Assembly (NCBI GenBank): GCA_010094045.1
Contig: ML986639.1
Location: 1-64,000, forward strand
Direction: 5' to 3'
Source: Lojkania enalia
Lineage: Eukaryota > Ascomycota > Dothideomycetes > Pleosporales
Length of the DNA: 64,000 bases
Shown: positions 35,587-49,490 of the stretch, in pieces
Position numbering within the stretch: the first letter of the stretch is position 1
Layout: each line of letters opens with the position of its first letter
Made by a program: the position numbers and the translations under genes
Notes under the pieces: model-generated
Seen by the model: only the letters and a program-made list of their open reading frames with translations
Database searches by the model: none
Told to the model about the DNA's origin: nothing

Positions 35587-36366
35587 ATGCGCTTACTAAA
35601 GCGCTTACTGAACGACGGCTTCGGGCTGATTTCCTTTGATGATGACAGCACACCTACGTCCCTACGTACGTCGTCCTTCCGCACACCTGGACTGAGGGCC
35701 AGTATGTCACGTATAACGAGCTGGTGGCAGGCGCACGCAAGAACAAGCCAGGCTATGATAAGATCCGCTTCTGCGTAGAGAGAGCCGCGGAGGACGGCCT
35801 GCAGTACTACTAAGTAGATACGTGCTACGTTGATAAGTCGACTAGCGATGAGCTCAGCACAGCGATTAATTCCATATTTCGCTATTATCAGCGCGCAAAC
35901 AAGTATTATGCGTATCTGTCCAATGTCAAGATTCCAGATGAGGTTATTGGTGCATAAGCGTTCTGGATAATGTGGATGGAGGCGTTCCGACCGAGACCGG
36001 ATGTTGGAGGAGCTTCTGGCGCCGGCCAGAGTTGAGTTCTTCTCGAAGAACTATAAGCGGCTGGGCTGTAAAGTGTCATTGGAGCAGGCGATCCTATAAG
36101 ATTATTAAGGTTCCAATTATGGCATTACAAGGACAACGTCTCTCCGAGTTCAGCGTTAACAAGCGAATGAGGTGGGCAGCTGAACGCAAGACAACGGTCA
36201 AAGAGCACAAGGTGTACTGTCTGTTAGAGATCTTCGGTGTGTTCATACCACTAACCTACGGCGAGGGAGAACGTGCATTCTCACGACTCAAAAGGGAGGT
36301 TACAGGTGTAGCTAAGACACAAGGCTATGTTAGATCATCCTCGAACGTCCCCTTCGGCAAAAGATG
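35587..36366 (+). pseudogene. HET-domain (heterokaryon incompatibility) gene relic
   Basis: HET-domain proteins trigger incompatibility cell death in fungi. Fragments of one HET domain appear in order but in different frames: MRLLKRLL at the start, then GYDKIRFCVERAAEDGLQYY, a TAA stop exactly where Trp of the W-V-D-T-C motif belongs, VDTCYVDKSTSDELSTAIN, FRYYQRANKYYAYLSNV, a stop near 35957, LEELLAPARVEFFSKNYK, and finally SVNKRMRWAAERKTT, EHKVYCLLEIFGVFIPLTYGEG. Several stops and at least two frame changes show it is dead. The Trp-to-TAA change needs G-to-A on this strand, as left by repeat-induced point mutation. No NACHT or repeat domain follows. Confidence 0.82.
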
Positions 36367-36873
36367 ACGACTTTGTTAGTCGTGGCTGTAAGGGCCACAT
36401 CGCATGTGCCTTAACATTTCTCTTATTAGGCTCATGTGCGCTAGCACAGATCACACCAACAGTTTGATACACACAATACATCCGAGTTCTGCTGAAACTC
36501 CTTTTCTTTTCCTAGCATTGCGCTAGTGAGCTGGCTCCAACACGCAAGCAGTTAAGCTTGGATCTGCTCGAGTCATGGTAAAGATCAATGTCATACCGAT
36601 TCGGGTCATATAAGCCCCATCAACAATGCTGGGGAACAGTCAAAAGTACTGCTTTTGAACCCAATATGTCGAGAATGCATATATATTTCCCGCCCAAGAG
36701 TTATGTAGGTTTGTAAACCAGCGGCCAAATTGGCATTCAATGACGGTCTCAGCTTGCATATTTTGTCTTATCCTAATCTACTAGTGCGCATATCAGGAAG
36801 AATACCTCGCCGTCAGACCCAAGTCCGGCCTGCTCGGATAGCGCCTCTCTGGAACGACGTTCTGATTCTGGGC
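36367..36873. other. Intergenic region
   Basis: 507 bp between the HET relic and the end of the C2H2-type gene. Nothing recognised. Confidence 0.4.
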
Positions 36874-38908
36874 CTACCATATTCGCAGCAATATCCTCTT
36901 CAAGAGGCTGTCGGCTCTGCCCGTCCACTCCCTAAAGTGGCCGTCCGCTTTTCTTGTCCATCGCCTGTGGGCAGCTTTCCACCTTCGCCCAATCCTCATC
37001 TGGGCCCACGTCAGCCGACGGTTCGCTGAGCAACGCATCCAAAGACAAAATTGGCGGCGAGATTCCTCGGCGTGGCCCTCCCACAAGTCTAAAAACGGAT
37101 CTGAACCGGTTATCATCGAATTAAAACCAGAATCCGAGAAGTTGGATGACTCTTGGCTTGTATACGCCGGCTCGATGGGGTCTGAGAAGAGCTCGCGAAT
37201 ATAATAGTTATTGAACGACAGAAGAGGAGGCGCAAAGAACGCCGGGATGTCTGGTACCGGCAAGGATTCTGCTAGTTGCGCTGCCGGTTCGACTTGCGGA
37301 GGGAGACTTAATGATAGCTCCGTTGCTGGATCATTCGCTACCGTCTCGGAGAGTGGCTGTACACCAGTAGTATAGGCGCGATATAGATCTGCTTGGCAGT
37401 TTCGTAGCATGTCGCCTATTTGGCTGAACAGCTGGCTCTCTATGGGTCCAGTTGCCCTTAAAATAGACGCTTCAAGTCGAGCTCGCACTAGGACGGGGAG
37501 CTCACGGGCCAGGTAACGTTCGTACTCAACCAGCTGTTCAAGTTCCTCGTAATCTCCTCGCAAGTTAGCTGCGCGTATGCTTGTCCGATCAAATGACTTA
37601 CATGGAGATTGCATAAACTCTGTGCTATTGGCCGGGAACAGAATGCGATAAATCTCTTTCCAATTCTCTTCTTCGGTGTGAGTCGACCGCTGTTTGGTGC
37701 GCAGCTGTTTCTCTTGGTCTTTGTCTTAGTCCTTCGTCAGGCGGTGTCTTCTTCGGGGTACAACTTTCGATCATCATAGCGTGGCTGTGGAGTTCGACTC
37801 TTGTCTGAAAACTCGCTTTGCAACGCAAACAAACATGTTCCGATAACAGTTGTCGCCTATAAAGATGCTCTCTAGTCCTCAGTCAGCGCTGCGTTGGAAA
37901 TTGTTTGGACAGCCGTACTTGAGTCGATAACAAGAATGCCAACCTGGCCTTGAACACGGCCTCATATTTCGATATCGAACAGGATTCCGCTTGTAATAGG
38001 GACAGGCGAGCTTCCGACGCTCATTATCTTCCGGAGGTTTTTTTTTGTCTTTTCTGAGCGCTCTGTCCATCATCTTCAGACCCTTCAGGATATCCTTCTT
38101 CGGAATTACTGAGCCGTCGACATTTAGTCCTGTGCGATTCTGGAAAATCTTTGGAAGCTCTGGTTCCGCATGGTGCAGATGATCTCGTAGGCTCTGAGCT
38201 CCCAGTCCTACTTCTAGCCTCTAAATGCTGATCTAGAAAAGCATAGACTTCCACCATAAGTCGATCTATAAGTTTCCCGCGCGAACTTTTAACGTAGACA
38301 GCAACTAGTGTTTCTTGCTCCGCGGTAGTCGGTGTATGAGGCTAGAAAGGGGGTGACAAGATTGTCGAGTGTGAGGAACTCAAGCCATCCGAATTAATCA
38401 TTTTGTCGTCGTAATCTGTAGTGTTTGGCGACGACCTGGTCTGCGTGCCAGTCAAATCGGTAGCACCGTGAGAGGTAATCGAGTCCGCACTTCCTTCCGA
38501 AGCCGACACCGTCTTTGGTGACGCGGTTTGTACCGTGCTACCATTGCCGCCTGCGGATCTCGTTGTGAAAGGGCCATTACTTGCTGGAGGCAATGAAGAA
38601 TGGGATTCCGTCGAGGGAATATCAGAAACTTGCTTTGATTCCTGGTTTGAGTACTTTTCGCTCGTTGGCTTTTCGCCGTCCTGCCAATCGGCCATTGCCA
38701 CAGACTTAAAAGCTTCATAGCATAACCTTGTATGTTCAAGCAATGCATCTGGTCCTGCAAATTCCTCCTCGCAGGTTGAGCACGGAAGGAGCAAATGCGA
38801 AAACAATGCATTGGGTCCGCTAGAGTCGACATTGGGAACTTGGTCCTGGCTAGGTGCTACCGCCTCACACGTGGGACATCGAGGGCGCAAACACTCAGTG
38901 AGTTTAAT
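36874..38908 (-). pseudogene. Fungal C2H2-type zinc-finger protein with frame breaks
   Basis: The parts match a large fungal family of C2H2-type proteins of unknown function. In order on the minus strand: a segment from about 38900 with two Cys-pair motifs (CPTCEAV; CSTCEEEFAGPDALLEHTRLC) and a serine-rich stretch; VKSSRGKLIDRLMVEVYAFL; the conserved block ERRKLACPYYKRNP with RPCSRPGWHS; after an intron (37872-37918) KEHLYRRQ and CLRCKASFQTRVELHSH; ENWKEIYRILFPAN; and a helical C-terminal part LARELPVLVRARLEASI ending at 36874. Two +1 shifts break the frame: a run of nine A on the coding strand (38038-38046) before PPEDNERRKLACP, and one near 37719-37732 after PDEGLR. The last zinc ligand of the first finger is Gln (RRQ) instead of His. 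Start and first intron are unclear. Pseudogene or assembly error. Confidence 0.6.
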
Positions 38909-40257
38909 TGATCCCCTAAATTTTTTTTTCCCAGGTCTTCACAGCCCAAACTAAATTGATAGTCGTCTCCCCAGGATTGACATCTGCATTATTGTTGTGG
39001 TTTATAGACCTGCCATCAGAAGGGCCGGCCGCCTCGTCCTAATGAAAAAATCAGACCTAACTAACACAATGACCAATATCCGGAAAGTTGAGAAAAATCC
39101 GAATGTACTTATGGCGACAGTTTCATATCCAGAATCGACCGAACAGGTGCTCGCTTTAGGTCGTAGACGCCGTAAGTCTTTGTTAGCCGACTGCTCTTCT
39201 TGTTCTGCCGAGTTTTGAGCATCTGTTCCACTAAATGTCTGTTGCTGCGCCGTCTTAGCTAGCGTAAGCATTTCGTTTTGTATTAAAGATCCGACTGCGT
39301 CTTGAATATTTCCGATTATGAGAATTTGAAAGTTGGATCACACTATCCACAAGAAAGATCATACTAAAGTTGTGAAATCGTGCAAGATGCTTTATGGGAA
39401 AATTTAGGTGACGCATCGGTCGTTTGCGCGCAGCTGCGCATTCCGGCCAGGCGGGGTGCATCATATGGCCAGCCAGGCTCGATGGTAAATGCACCACGAG
39501 CTGGCGGCTGATGCCGCTATGCCATTTTGAGCCTCGTGTTGCGACCGCATTTATGACTCTGGTTCGTCCGTCGCACTTGTGCCAACACAAATGACGACAA
39601 CAGCGCGAGTGTGGAATAGCAAAGCCTGAGAGTCTTGGAATAGCTTCTTTACATACTGTGCTATCACTGGCATCGATTTTGTACGAGATAGTTCGATGTT
39701 CAGCAGCTATCGAACGGCTAGAGCGAGGAAGGTCAATCTAGAGTGTGGCTAGGAAATGGTATTAGAACCTTAAACCAGCGTCAATTATAACCAAGATAAG
39801 ATCGAGATAAACGTCTTGTCTTACACTCTCTATCCCGAGATTATCTTTGTTCCGAACTCAGTGCTGGTGTTTTTCTGAGAAAGATTGCTTGCGACTTCTC
39901 GTCACGCAGGGTTTCTCGGCACGTAGGGAAGGACGTCAGTGATTTTAGTAGAGCCCTCGATAACACGCCCCGTGCAGCTTGCAAAGAACGTGTGCTCATA
40001 ATTTTCCACACATAGATGCTAGAATATTTTAATGTAAGACAGTACGCGTTTGCATTTTCACCTCAGTCTGCTAACTACCTGTCACATGTTCTACAACAGA
40101 GCTCTCACATTTCCTAGTGCGGCAGTAGCGTAGGGTCGGGTTCGCGACGCGACGCGACTTCCCCGGCTTTTCGAATGACGAGCCTCTGCCAACCACTTGA
40201 ACGCACCACCAGCAAGCCAAAAAAAAAAACCTTCCTTCCCCGTCTCTATAACACAAT
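38909..40257. other. Intergenic region
   Basis: About 1.35 kb between the C2H2-type gene and POL31. No supported gene; short frames only. The final 200 bp, including an A tract near 40219-40229, should contain the POL31 promoter. Confidence 0.45.
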
Positions 40258-42004
40258 ATGGGTGTTGAAGACGGAAACATGCTAAAAGGGGCACCGTTGT
40301 AAGATGCATCTAACTCTATTTCTGGGTAGCTGCGCTCATAGACTCCCACAGCGAAGACCCCGCGTACCTGCCGTCCCGTAACCCCTCGTTGTATAACCCT
40401 CTGCATACGTTTGAACTCCCGAAGGGCGCCGAGAGACATTATCAACAGCAATATGCAGACATGTACTTCTTAAGGCTGGCGGAATTGAGGAACGCAGTCA
40501 TAAAACAAGCGCAGGAGGCATGGGGAGACTACCAGGTAATTACGAGCCCCCGAGAGAGCGGCCGGGTCGCTGGGAGCCCGTATACGGGAGACTGGTATGA
40601 CTGCTGACTGCCTGCAAGCTAGGGAATGAGAAAGCGAGAAGGGTAGAGCGTGTGCTCGACGTGCGGCAGGGAGAGCTTTGTTGGGTTGTCGGCACCGTGT
40701 ACATGGAGATGGGCCTGAAGCCAAATGTCTTGGATGACATAGTCAAAGAGGTATCGTTGTACCTTGTCCTTGATTGCTGTAGGGCTCCCATAGCTGATTT
40801 CTATTTAGCATTGGATAGTAGCCCCTCCTCTGCGCGCAACCTACGTTTCCGCCTCTGGCCAGGACGAAATGATGCTGGAAGATGAGTCTGGACGCCTCCG
40901 AGTCGCTGGAGAAGCGCTCAACACACACTACGTGACTGGATGCGTGCTTGCAGCGCTGGGCACAGAGCAGGCAGACGGAACATTCCAAGTCATTGCAACA
41001 CAATACGCGGATCTCCCCGAACAGCCACCACGGTGGGGCAGGGACAATGCGACAATAGCTGCGACCCACAAACAGGAACCCAAACGAGAAAAGTCTGGAA
41101 AAGTAGCAATTGTCTCCGGTCTCGAGATCATGGGTACTGGGGACGATGATCTTTCTCTCGATCTCTTCATGGAATATCTGACCGGCGAAGCTGCTGGATC
41201 ACCAGATCAATCAAAATCGAGAAAGATCTCAAGGCTACTGATCGCTGGATGTAGTCTATCTCATTCTAATCCAATTCTTTCTCGCGAGGACTTCGCCGCC
41301 AGGAAGAGCGGAAAAAAGCACTACGGGTATGATGCTTCGGCCTACAACCCATCGCCATCCGAACGTCTCGACTCCTTTCTTGCTGAAATCCTACCCTCTC
41401 TCCCAATAACTATACTCCCTGGCGAAACCGATCCCGCAAATGTCGCGTTGCCCCAACAACCACTGCACCCCGCCCTCTTCCCACAAAGTAGACAGTACGC
41501 AAACCCGCCCGCACAAAGCAACGAGACGAGAGAGGGCCTAGATAGCGTGACGAATCCGTGGGACGGTGATATCGAAGGATGGCGCGTTCTCGCTACAGGC
41601 GGCCAGACGGTTTCGGATCTGCTGAAGTATGTCGAGGATGTCGCTGTCCTGGATGCCATGGAGATGATGCTGAGGTGGCGGTGTGTGGCGCCCACTGCGC
41701 CGGATACGCTTTGTAAGTCCTCTTGTTGTGATTATAATTTTCGCGGTGTATATGCTGATGAGGGTGTGTAGGGTGCTATCCCTTTCAAGAAGACGATCCG
41801 CTGCTCGTGAGAGAGTGCCCGCATATCTACATCGCTGGCAACCAGCCATCGTTTGAGAAGAAAGTTATCACCGGTCCGGACGATCAGAAGGTGTTGCTGC
41901 TTTCGGTGCCGAAGTTTAAACAGAGTAAGAGCGTGGTGCTGCTTGATATGGAGACGTTGGAAGTGGAGATTGTGGATTTTGATGTTGTGCATCCGGGAAC
42001 TTGA
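40258..42004 (+). CDS. POL31: DNA polymerase delta small (B) subunit POL31/POLD2
   Basis: This subunit of replicative DNA polymerase delta links the catalytic chain to the other accessory subunits in the nucleus. Exons 40258-40298, 40352-40535, 40619-40750, 40809-41712 and 41772-42004 are all in phase and give 497 residues. Family blocks seen: YNPLHTFELPKG, ERHYQQQYADMYFLRL, VLDVRQGELCWVVGTVY, MLEDESGRLRV in the OB fold, and the inactive phosphoesterase part with IVSGLEIMG, LLIAGCSLS, ITILPGETDPANVALPQQP, WRVLATGGQTVSDLLKY and CPHIYIAGNQP. Metal-binding residues of true phosphoesterases are altered, as usual in B subunits. The initiator ATG at 40258 is the best fit to phase; no other upstream ATG joins in frame. 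It is convergent with IES1. Confidence 0.93.
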
Positions 42005-42623
42005 AATGTAACGTGGAGGTTTATATAATATTTTGAGGGACGGTATGATTGGAAGTGTAACGAATCGCATGATAGGCGTAGAGGTCGTGGATATGATACC
42101 CACTCAGGCCACCGACGCTAGGTTTATGTCTGAAAATAGAGAAATATGAATGGTCAAGACGACCTCAACGTTCAGTTAACGTTGGGAAACTAGGATCTCG
42201 ATCATGAAAACAAACATCCCGCATAGCGTGGCCTGTCTAGCTAGGAAAAGAAAAGTCTCAGCTAGTTAGTCGATCAAGCACGTTGATGCAAAGCAGCCAA
42301 ACTGATAAGCAGTCCTCCCATTTAGAGAAATAGATATGTACTCGTACAAGCTATTCGGGATACCCATACGCGCAAGAACAATGTAAAGCGAGGCCAGGAA
42401 AAAGAAGAAAAAAAAAATTATAAAATAAAATAAAGATAGACCTGTTTTTGACGCATTGGCGATGCACCTGCAAAAACCGATTCCCTAGTATATAGGAATA
42501 CATGCCAATGACCCGGCAAACGCCAAGAAAAAAAAGAAAACGTCCACATAATATGTGGTATCCATTCCAGCTCATCTTGTCCAGTCTCATCTCATCTCAA
42601 AGCTAGTGAAGGGCAAACCTGCT
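42005..42623. other. Convergent 3' intergenic region
   Basis: 619 bp between the stops of POL31 and IES1. AT-rich A tract near 42405-42435. It should hold both terminators; no gene seen. Confidence 0.5.
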
Positions 42624-45103
42624 CTATTCGACCTTGCCCAGAGCCTTCAACGGCGGCAAAACACTGCCATCATACTGCACCGCCGCCTCCGCCTCTGCCT
42701 CCGCCTCCTCCTCATCATCCTCCTCGCTATCGCCATCGACATCCATATCGTCAACCTCTGCCTCTGCCTCAGCTTCGGCTTCGGCCTCGGCCTCGGCCTC
42801 GACACGGCGCTCCTCCTCAATCGCATCTGCTATCTCCTCGTCCTCAATCTCGGCATCAAGGTGCTCGTCGACGGGCACACCGACGCCATTCCTCTGAACA
42901 CCACCAACCTCCCACTTCCCCCGACTCTTCGTCCTCACCGCCTCCCGACCGCCTTCCCAGCGATCGAGGCGGCGAAGTGCCCTATTAACGACTTTGGCCC
43001 TGCGATATGCTTCCTCGCCCCAATCATTTGTGTCCCCCGCGCCGGGTAGGGGCACGAGGCCCGAGAAAACGGGCGGTGGGGGCTTATTTCCCAATTCTAT
43101 CTCGAGCGCCTGCAGCGTGGCTTCCTCGTCCGTGTCGTAGCCATCGCGGATGCTCTTGCATCGGATCCAGCTCCTCATGAAGGTTTCGCTGCGGCGGCGC
43201 TTGGCGGCTGCGCGCTGGTACTCGACGCGGATGCCTCGGTCTAGAATCACTTCTACGCGACGCCGGCGGTACTTTTCGACGGCAAGTTGGTGCTGTGTTA
43301 GGGGCCTTGTCCGCTTGTGACTGGGCTCGCTGCCGTTGAGCGGGAGGTAGAAACCGTGGGGTCCCGAGTGGCCGGCACCGTGGGTAGAGGGCGATTGGCC
43401 TTCGTCGGCTTTAGATTTATAGCCTCGCCCGCCGACGCGGTTGCGGGACCAATTGCCACGGCCGGGTCCCTTGGGAGCCGGGGTCGAAGCTGGCGTGTCG
43501 TCGTTTAGGAGGGTGTTGATGCGCATGTTTGGTGTGGATTTTTTGGCGGTATTGTACACGCTGCCTGGGGGTGACGCTGAACGAGTGCGGTCGGTATCTG
43601 ATGGGTCGTCTCGTTCGAGTATAGATTTGGCGAGCTTGCCACGGCCTCGAGCAGAGCCTAAAGTTCTTTAAACATCCATTGCCACTAGACGGGGATTAAG
43701 TTGTTTACCATGAGAGGGTGACTGACGCTCTCTACCAGGTGTAGAAGTACCATCCTCAGCTAAGACTGAGAAAACTGGATTCTGATTGAATGCTAAAAGA
43801 GGATTAGTACTGTTCTCATATAATTTTAGTTATTAGAGTATTCACTTACCCTTCTTATTTGTACGTTTTGGGCCTGTAACAACCGGTGCCATGTCACTTT
43901 GCAGGATGGCTATACGCTCCTTCCGCTTGATCTCACCGAAATTCTGCTCCTCCGTAGTGTCCACGTTTTCCAGCGCCTCCTGCTCGGGGGTCAATATTGT
44001 GAACGCTGGGCATTTGATTGGCATATCCGCTGTGACGGGGTCGCTCTCCGGCCCGTATTGTCCCTCCCCGAACGGATTGCTCCAAGCCGCTTCTTTGGTG
44101 AAGTCGCTCTCCAGATACCACCACATAAGCCACAGAAAGGCCGTAGCTCGACTCCTGCTGCTGAGATTCGGACGCATTACTAGGTCGAAGAAGTCGCGAG
44201 GCGGAAAGAAATGAAGCTCAGATATCTTGGGGGCGTACTGTGAAAGGACAAAGATTAAATTTACGGGATTCGTTCGAGGGACTGGGAGCGCCTTGATCTC
44301 GTCGATCGTGCTAGGCTGGTCTATATCTTCCGTAGCACCTTTCAGAATTGACTTCAGCCGCGGTGCGTCTTGAAGCTGCTTGTAGGCATTCGGGTCTTGA
44401 TGGGCCTGTAGGGAGGGAATGGAATGGTAGGTCCGGAGCTGGGCCCGCATTTCGGGGAAGACTGTATTGCTGTCAGAATTGTTGTGCATATTGAATTCAT
44501 CTTACAGTTCAGTGTAGTGTTCATGCGCCCCACGTTGACTAGGAGACACACCATGGCCATGTTAATAGCGGCAGGGCGCTCCGTCAGAAGTTTATCCTTG
44601 AGGATCTTGCTGCACTTGCTGCTCTTCGCCATGGCGTCTAGATAGATGTCCGCAAACGTAAAGTCGGCCGAGCCGACGGCGCCGTCTGTCTTGCCCGGAT
44701 GTTTGTGGAAGACGCGCTGCTGGTCCTCAAAGACATAGCGCAGGAAGTCGTACTGGATGTCCTTGCGCCAGAGCGGGATGCCGTCGTCTTTCTTCAAATG
44801 TCTGATCTTGTTTCCTGAGTAGACCGAGGATACGCTTCCATTTGCATTGCGGCGCGTGGTCGTCGTGGTCGCCGTGTACATGGTCGGCTCGACGCTGAGC
44901 TTGCCGGCTTCAGGCGCTATCTTCGATTCTGGTGCATCCTGAGCAGCATCGTTCTCGTCAGGGCCGGGTGTGTTGATTTGCGGCGGAGAGGGCTTTGCGC
45001 CGTCCATAGTCGGGTCTGCCGCGAGAATGTGTCGTAAGCTGTTCCTGGAGTCGGGCTCGTCGGTGCGTGGTGGTGGTGCCGCCGAGGGTGTGCTCGCATC
45101 CAT
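42624..45103 (-). CDS. IES1: INO80 chromatin remodelling complex subunit Ies1
   Basis: Ies1 is a fungus-specific subunit of the nuclear INO80 nucleosome-remodelling complex. Exons 44506-45103, 43850-44461, 43709-43792 and 42624-43657 join in phase to 775 residues (one boundary may be off by a base). Diagnostic blocks: DDGIPLWRKDIQYDFLRYVF, FADIYLDAMAKSSKCSKIL, ERPAAINMAMVCLLVNVG, RMNTTLNFFPEMRAQLRTYH, SLQAHQDPNAYKQLQDAP and a long conserved core with RATAFLWLMWWYLESDF. The C-terminal third is basic and then acidic, ending with two glutamate-alanine dipeptide runs around a stretch of Asp/Glu. Introns are 44-57 nt with clear branch sites. It is tandem with DED1 upstream on the same strand. Confidence 0.9.
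42675..42802. repeat. Coding GAGGCC-type hexanucleotide repeats in IES1
   Basis: Two arrays of degenerate GCCTCC/GCCTCG hexamers (about 42683-42709 and 42752-42799) encode runs of Glu-Ala on the minus strand, separated by an Asp/Glu-rich segment. Such arrays are prone to length change. Confidence 0.75.
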
Positions 45104-46270
45104 CCTGAGCTTGGTCGGTAACGCACTGTGTAATGTTTCGGAATCAGCAGGGGAGCCCCCGGCATAGAGGTTTCTGATCGCAGTATCGTCTAACTCAGCG
45201 CGACCAGATTTCTACGAAGCTTGGATGACCATTGATATCGTCCTTGAACTATTTCGTAAGTGACAAGCTATCGTCGACGACCGGCGGCGGAACAACGTTA
45301 ACCCGCGACAGGTCTAGATTTCGACAGGGTACCCATCCCATGTCCAAGCTGGGGTTTCATTGCGACCATTATCCATACTTCATCATACATCACAGCATGC
45401 AATCTATTCAGAGTGAGCTATTGGTAAATGCAGTTGATTCCGGGGAGCAAGCAAATTAGCCCCGCGTTGTTACTCTATCAAACTAAACCATCCGGTAACA
45501 GTGCTTTTATGTGATTCCCTTGCCCAAGTCATGACGATTTCGGCGTGTAGATGCGAACCAAAGCTTTTGTCCCCCACGAGCAGCCGGTCGCGGCTATGAC
45601 GAAATCGAAGACCATAGTATTTCCATCGCCAGCCATCAGGGTCTATTAGGAAGGGAAACCCTCATCAACGCCGTCTATTGCGATGAACTAGCGAACTTTT
45701 CCGTCGTCCCAAAATTCCACACCATTTATTTCTCCGCATGGAGAGAAAGACGACGAAAAAGACGTGCTCGCCGAGGGGTATGCCAAGGGAAAAGGAATCG
45801 CTTTTATGTGAAATATAGAAGAAAATAGAGAACAGGTCATCGGCATCGAAAGCCGGAGAAACGAGATCTATACTAGCCTCCCCAAGCAGCAAGCAGGAAG
45901 AGCGTCGGCATAAGATATTCGTAATGCATTTCCTTCCTGGTAAAGGCTTCATGCCTCTGCCGTCTATAATATCGAGCTCGACGTGAGTTCGACGATGATG
46001 CGCCGGATATCCTGGATATGCAGTAGAGCTCGAAGGAAGAGGCAGGCCCGCAAAGAAACAGTCGCTGTCTATATGCTGATCGGGGTATGAGAGTAAAGTC
46101 CGACTTTCGTGTCGATCCGTGAAAACCAGAGAGGAATCAGAAACCAGAGTCTTGAATGAAAAATGAAAAGTGAAAGGCCGCTTGGAAGCGACGCGACATC
46201 CCAGGGTATCATCGATAAATAAGGAATTAGGTCCCGGGTATCGCTGTATCGTGGAACGGGCCGATGGAAT
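45104..46270. other. Intergenic region between IES1 start and DED1 stop
   Basis: About 1.2 kb that contains the IES1 promoter and the 3' UTR of DED1. No supported gene; the small frames present have no resemblance to known proteins. Confidence 0.5.
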
Positions 46271-49126
<2,856 letters not shown>

Positions 49127-49434
49127 CTATGCCATGCTTTTTTCCTTCAGTCTATCTACTCCGGATCTCCTTCGTGAGTGAATGAACAGGACGCAAATCG
49201 AGATAATTGCACCCAAGAAAAAAATCTTTTGGCTCCAAGACAAGCCGTTGTCATTGCCGCTTGTCGGAGTTGAAATTATTGTCTGTTTTCCGTGCCCGTG
49301 CTCCTCCGCCTCCTCCTCCTCGCTAGGTTCAACGACACTGGATGGGGACGGCGAGGATGGCAACAAGTCTAGCGAAGGAGAAATTATATCGAGATTGTCG
49401 TCAACTATCGCCGGCTCTGCTTGGCCGTAGAGAT
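49127..49434 (-). CDS. cypB: Alternative last exon of the cyclophilin gene encoding a membrane anchor
   Basis: This open stretch has no ATG of its own near its 5' end, so it is not a free gene. If a GTATCC donor at 49510 (just before the codons for the HAEL end) is joined to the GTGAAG acceptor at 49435, a 76-nt intron with a GCTGAT branch site is removed and the frame continues from VPEE into DLYGQAEPA. The exon adds an acidic, Pro/Ser-rich linker, then one membrane helix (KIFFLGAIISICVLFI) and basic HSRRR flank. The product would be a 304-residue type I membrane cyclophilin with its catalytic domain in the lumen. Seen: splice signals, phase and hydrophobic helix. Inferred: that the splice is used. 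Confidence 0.6.
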
Positions 49435-49490
49435 CTTCACAGAAATTCAACTATCAGCGCCTCTACAGCAGGTACAGCCACAGCACTGGC

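Noticed and set aside
42555..43049. Plus-strand open frame of 164 codons rich in Leu/Ile
   Set aside because: It lies antisense to the IES1 repeat region and is a by-product of the repeat composition.
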